DNA of 17,277 nucleotides from DAOTEJ01 sp035454085 (lineage in GTDB: Bacteria > Pseudomonadota > Gammaproteobacteria > Burkholderiales > Burkholderiaceae_F): the NCBI GenBank assembly GCA_035454085.1, contig DAOTEJ010000058.1:1-17277 (forward strand), read 5' to 3'. Both the position numbers and the translations under genes were made by a program. The notes under the pieces are model-generated. The model saw only the letters and a list, made by a program, of their open reading frames with translations, searched no databases and was not told the DNA's origin. This document shows, in pieces, positions 13,877-17,277 of the stretch (the stretch's first letter is position 1; the number at the start of each line of letters is the position of its first letter).

Positions 13877-15715
13877 TCAGGGCTGGTCGCACAGGCAGTG
13901 GCTGAGCGGATTCAGGGGCCGCTGGGCGGCCTGGCGCAGCCAGCCCGCGTCGCGCGCCGCCGGGCGCAGCACGGGCGCGTCCAGGATCTCGAGCCCGCTG
14001 GCCCGCGCGAACTGGCCGCGCACCTTGGCGAACAGGAACTCGATCAGCCACCCGAAGCCGCGCTCGTCCGGCTCGATGTAGCGCACCGGCGCGTCATCGG
14101 CCAGCTTGGCGCGGCCGCGCGCCGCGGCCAGCGCGTCGTCCAGCCCGCCCAGGCGATCGACCAGGTTGCGTTCCTTGGCCTGCACGCCGGTCCAAACGCG
14201 GCCCTGGGCCACCTCGTTGATCTTCTCGGGCGTGGTCCTGCGCGCCGTGGCGGCCAGTCCGATGAAGTCGCGGTAGATGCGCCCCACGCCGGACTGGATC
14301 AGCTCGCCGGCGCGCGGATCCAGGGGCCGGCGCAGATCGAAGGCCCCGGCAAGCCAGGCGGTGGTCGCGCCACCGGTATTCACGCCCACCTTGTCGAGCG
14401 TTTTCTCGAAGGTCGGCACCAGGCCGAACACGCCGATCGAGCCGGTGATGGTGCCCGGGTCGGCGATCACCTCGTCTGCGGCCATGGAGATCCAGTAGCC
14501 GCCCGAGGCCGCCACGTCGCCCATCGACACGATCACCGGCTTGCCGGCCTCGCGCGTGACCTGCAGCTCGCGGCGGATGACTTCGCTGGCGAAGGCGCTG
14601 CCGCCGGGCGAGTCCACGCGCAGCACCACGGCCTTGATCTTGTCGTCCTCGCGCGCGCGCCGGATGAGTGTGAGCATGCCCAGGTCGCTCACCGTGCCGG
14701 GCTCGGCCTTGCCGTCGATGATGTCGCCCTCGGCCACGATCACGCCTACCGCCGGGCCGCCATCGTCCCCGTCGTCGAGCGTGCCGAGATACTCGCCCAG
14801 CCGCAGCTGGCGGAAGCTGTGGATGCGCTCGTCCTTGGCGCCGCGCTCGAGCATCAGGGCGCGCAGTTCGTCGCGCGTCTTCAGGCCATCCACCAGCTTG
14901 GCCTCGAGCGCGAGCCGGGCGGCGTCGCCGTCGACCTTCTGCAGCGACCCGGGCAGCGCGTCGATGTAGGCCATCACGCTGCCGGCCGGCAGCTTGCGTG
15001 CCGCCTCGAGGTTCGCGGTGAGCTGGCCCCAGGCGTCGCCCAGCCAGTAGGCGTCGGCCTCGAGCGCCTCGGGAGAAGGTCCGGTGCGGGTGAAGGGCTC
15101 GGGGAAGCTCTTGTACGAGCCCACCTTGAACACATGCACCGTCACGCCGAGCTTCTCGACGGTGTCGCCGTAGTAGTTGCGGTAGCCGCCCAGGCCCTTG
15201 AGGAACACGTTGCCGAAGGGGTGCAGATAGACCTCGTCGGCGTGCGCGGCGATCGCGTACTGGCGCTGGTCATACGAGCCGCCCCAGGCGACCACCTTCT
15301 TGCCGCTCTTGCGGAAGCGGTCCAGCGCCGCGCCGACCTCGCGCAGCGTGGCCAGCCCCGCGCCGTCGAACTCGTCGAGCATGAGCAGCACGGTCTTGAT
15401 GTTGGGGTCGTCGGCTGCCGCGTCGAGGGCATCGAGGATGTCGCGCAGGCGCGTCTCGGGCTCGCGCCGGCCCAGCGCCTGCGCCAGCGCCACTTCGCGG
15501 GAGCCGGCGGTGTACTGCTCGACGATGCGCCCCTGCAAATCCAGGATCAGCGCCGTGTCCTTCTGCACCTTGAGGCTGTGATCGGCGAACCACCACCACA
15601 GCACGGCCGCGACGAGCAGCAGGAACAGCAGGTTCATCACCAGGCGGCGGGTCGAGTCCACCACCGACCACAGGAAACCGAAGAAGCGGCGCAGCAGGCC
15701 GGGACGGGCAGCCAT
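13877..15715 (-). CDS. sppA: Signal peptide peptidase SppA, 67K type (S49 family)
   Basis: SppA is an inner-membrane Ser/Lys protease that degrades leftover signal peptides on the periplasmic side. The 612-residue length fits the double-domain form of enterobacteria. One membrane helix lies at about 27-43. The N-terminal half provides Lys202 in VGSYKSFPEPFTR, and the C-terminal half provides the nucleophile Ser404 in GDVAASGGYW. These correspond to the catalytic Lys and Ser of E. coli SppA, and TITGSIGVF follows at about 422-430. The start is the ATG at 15715, only four bases from the assembly gap, so its ribosome site and any longer N-terminus are not visible. Downstream on the same strand is slmA. 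It probably shares a transcript with the nucleotidase gene if the scaffold join is right. Confidence 0.94.
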   Translation of the reverse strand: MAARPGLLRRFFGFLWSVVDSTRRLVMNLLFLLLVAAVLWWWFADHSLKVQKDTALILDLQGRIVEQYTAGSREVALAQALGRREPETRLRDILDALDAAADDPNIKTVLLMLDEFDGAGLATLREVGAALDRFRKSGKKVVAWGGSYDQRQYAIAAHADEVYLHPFGNVFLKGLGGYRNYYGDTVEKLGVTVHVFKVGSYKSFPEPFTRTGPSPEALEADAYWLGDAWGQLTANLEAARKLPAGSVMAYIDALPGSLQKVDGDAARLALEAKLVDGLKTRDELRALMLERGAKDERIHSFRQLRLGEYLGTLDDGDDGGPAVGVIVAEGDIIDGKAEPGTVSDLGMLTLIRRAREDDKIKAVVLRVDSPGGSAFASEVIRRELQVTREAGKPVIVSMGDVAASGGYWISMAADEVIADPGTITGSIGVFGLVPTFEKTLDKVGVNTGGATTAWLAGAFDLRRPLDPRAGELIQSGVGRIYRDFIGLAATARRTTPEKINEVAQGRVWTGVQAKERNLVDRLGGLDDALAAARGRAKLADDAPVRYIEPDERGFGWLIEFLFAKVRGQFARASGLEILDAPVLRPAARDAGWLRQAAQRPLNPLSHCLCDQP

Positions 15716-15719
15716 CGAA

Positions 15720-15819
15720 NNNNNNNNNNNNNNNNNNNNNNNNNNNNNNNNNNNNNNNNNNNNNNNNNNNNNNNNNNNNNNNNNNNNNNNNNNNNNNNNN
15801 NNNNNNNNNNNNNNNNNNN
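15720..15819. other. Assembly gap of exactly 100 N
   Basis: The bases 15720-15819 are all N. A round 100 is the usual placeholder for a scaffold join of unknown size. It cuts the 3' end of the nucleotidase gene and removes the region before sppA. Distance and adjacency across this point are not established by sequence. Confidence 0.99.
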
Positions 15820-16473
15820 GCGGGCCGCGACGCGGGGCAGCTCGTGCAACGAGGCCACCACCGCATCCACGTACAGCGGGCGCCGGACCGAGCCGCTGCC
15901 GTGCGCGGTGACGAGCACGGTGGCCAATCCCAGCGATTTGGCCGACTTGAGGTTGCGCAGGCTGTCCTCGACGAGCACCGCGCGGCTGCCCGGCACGCCT
16001 TCGCGCGCCAGCATGGCCGCCAGCATCGAGCGCGAAGGCTTGGGCCGGAAGCGGCCGTGCACTCGCATCGACTCGATCGCGTAGCGCCGCGTGAAGTGCG
16101 CGTGCACCGCCAGCTCACGCAGCACGGCGGCGGCGTAGTGCGCGGGCGCGTTGGTGAGCAGCACCTTGCGGCCCGGCAGGCGCGCCAGCAGCGCACCCAG
16201 GCCGCGCTCGGCACGCACCAGGGCCGCCACGTCGAAGTCGTGGGTCTGCGCCAGGAAGTGGTGCGCATCCACGCCGTGATGGCGCACCAGCCCCAGCAGG
16301 GTGGCGCCGTAGCGCAGCCAGTAGTCGCGCCGGATGCGGTTGGCCTCCGGCCGGTCGACCGCCAGGTGATGCTGCACGTAGTCGGTCATGCGCGCGTCGA
16401 TCGCGCGGAAGATCGCGTGCGAGGCGTCGTGCAGGGTGTCGTCGAGGTCGAAGAACCAGACGCGGGCGCTCAT
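15820..16473 (-). CDS. HAD-superfamily pyrimidine 5'-nucleotidase, C-terminus lost in gap
   Basis: This HAD hydrolase of the pyrimidine 5'-nucleotidase type removes phosphate from UMP or CMP-like substrates in the cytoplasm. 218 residues are visible. Motif I is FFDLDDTLHDAS with the nucleophile Asp9 and Asp11, motif II has Thr107 in LLTNAP, Lys145 in RPKPS is the motif III lysine, and motif IV is Glu169/Asp170 in VEDSLRN. A helical cap lies between motifs I and II. The family ends at roughly 220-250 residues, so only a short tail is lost in the gap. The start is the ATG at 16473; an in-frame TTG two codons upstream is not needed. It lies 67 bases after argB, an arrangement common in Burkholderiales. 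The substrate is inferred. Confidence 0.88.
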
Positions 16474-16540
16474 CGGCAACCCGCCCGCGCGTGCCGCCCG
16501 CGACGAAGAAAGTGCCCGGCCGCGGTCGGCGCTCCCGCGC

Positions 16541-17277
16541 TCAATGCGAGCGGATCATCGTGCCCACGCCCTGGTCGGTCAGGATCTCGAGCAGCAGGCA
16601 GTGGTCGACGCGGCCGTCGATGATGTGCACCGCGTTCACGCCGCTCTTGGCCGCCTCGAGCGCCGACGAGATCTTGGGCAGCATGCCGCCCGAGATCGTG
16701 CCGTCCTCGAAGAGCTCGTCGATCTGCCGCGCGGTGAGCCCCGTGAGCAGACTGCCCTCCTTGTCGAGCACGCCGGGGGTGTTGGTGAGCATCACCAGCT
16801 TCTCGGCCTTGAGGATCTCGGCGATCTTGCCCGCCACCACGTCGGCGTTGATGTTGTAGGACAGGCCGTCCTCGCCGAAGCCGATCGGCGAGATCACCGG
16901 GATGAAGGCATCGTCCTGCAGCGCCTTGACCACCGCGGGGTTGATCGAGTCGATCTCGCCCACCTGGCCCACGTCGTAGGTCTTGGTCGGGTCCTTGCGG
17001 TCCTGCAGGCGCATCTTGCGCGCGCGGATCATGCCGCCGTCCTTGCCGGTGAGCCCCACGGCCTGGCCGCCGTAGCGGTTGATGAGCATCACCAGGTCGC
17101 CCTGCACCTCGCCGGCGAGCACCCACTCGACCACTTCCATGGTCTCCTCGTCGGTGACGCGCATGCCCTGGATGAACTCGCTCTTCTTGCCGATGCGCTC
17201 GAGCGCCTCGTCGATCTGCGGGCCGCCGCCGTGCACCACCACCGGGTTCATGCCCACCAGCTTGAGCAGCACCACGT
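16541..17277 (-). CDS. argB: Acetylglutamate kinase (N-terminus beyond right edge)
   Basis: ArgB phosphorylates N-acetylglutamate, the second step of arginine synthesis in the cytoplasm. 244 residues plus the TGA at 16541 are visible. Family members have about 290-300 residues, so some 50 N-terminal residues lie outside the window. Visible motifs are VVVHGGGPQID near the edge (substrate-binding glycine loop), GLTGKDGGMIRARKM, YNINADVVAGKIAEIL (nucleotide-binding part), and LTNTPGVLDKEG. The C-terminal segment SGVNAVHIIDGRVDHCLLLEILTD contains the glycine/aspartate region that contacts ATP. The gene is upstream of the pyrimidine 5'-nucleotidase gene on the same strand. Whether it has the N-terminal helix that makes ArgB arginine-sensitive cannot be seen. 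Confidence 0.97.
   Translation of the reverse strand, partial: VVLLKLVGMNPVVVHGGGPQIDEALERIGKKSEFIQGMRVTDEETMEVVEWVLAGEVQGDLVMLINRYGGQAVGLTGKDGGMIRARKMRLQDRKDPTKTYDVGQVGEIDSINPAVVKALQDDAFIPVISPIGFGEDGLSYNINADVVAGKIAEILKAEKLVMLTNTPGVLDKEGSLLTGLTARQIDELFEDGTISGGMLPKISSALEAAKSGVNAVHIIDGRVDHCLLLEILTDQGVGTMIRSH

Noticed and set aside
13640..16084. Very long open frame on the plus strand opposite sppA and the nucleotidase gene
   Set aside because: It runs through the N gap and antisense to clearly conserved genes, with arginine-, alanine- and glutamine-rich low-information sequence. High GC makes such stop-free shadow frames common.
15637..16473. Apparent fusion of the nucleotidase frame with sequence beyond the N gap
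   Set aside because: The frame is open only because N codons are not stops. Past the gap it reads sppA in a wrong frame, so there is no real fusion.

Overview
The window is a high-GC (roughly 70% by eye) proteobacterial chromosome segment. Its gene content and order point to a betaproteobacterium of the order Burkholderiales. Indicators are a DUF2244-ctaC-ctaD cytochrome oxidase operon next to bioC/comF/trmL, a rhodanese-grxC-secB-gpsA operon divergent from gpmA, and an argB-nucleotidase-slmA neighbourhood. One gene encodes a PEP-CTERM protein, so the host probably has an exosortase and makes exopolysaccharide. A run of exactly 100 N (15720-15819) shows that this is a scaffolded draft assembly.

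Layout from left to right. (1) 1-2495, minus strand: a respiratory operon read from a good -35/-10 promoter, giving a DUF2244 membrane protein, oxidase subunit II with a fused cytochrome c domain (ctaC), and the N-terminal 237 residues of subunit I (ctaD). (2) 2541-4745: a BioC-type methyltransferase on minus, divergent from comF and trmL on plus. (3) 4759-5388, minus: a LysE/RhtB-family exporter, convergent with trmL. (4) 5595-8406, minus: a tight operon of membrane rhodanese, glutaredoxin 3, SecB, glycerol-3-phosphate dehydrogenase and a LOG-family phosphoribohydrolase, with the last two sharing an ATGA overlap. (5) 8510-11685, plus: phosphoglycerate mutase, an S41 C-terminal processing protease and a MoeB/ThiF-like adenylyltransferase. 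(6) 11707-13120, plus: a self-contained unit with a sigma-54-type promoter, a secreted S1 serine protease carrying a PEP-CTERM anchor, and a strong terminator. (7) 13153-17277, minus: slmA, sppA, the assembly gap, a HAD-type pyrimidine 5'-nucleotidase cut by the gap, and argB, which runs off the right edge.

Most of the window is conserved housekeeping: respiration, protein export, redox, phospholipid and arginine precursors, tRNA modification and division control. The accessory element that stands out is the PEP-CTERM protease. Just upstream it has a near-consensus -24/-12 promoter (GG, ten bases, GC), and about 80-95 bases before the expected start two inverted repeats that could be activator sites. 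This fits the idea that PEP-CTERM surface proteins are switched on together by RpoN and an enhancer-binding regulator. I see no CRISPR array, insertion sequence, tRNA, rRNA or phage gene, and no clear new multi-gene system.
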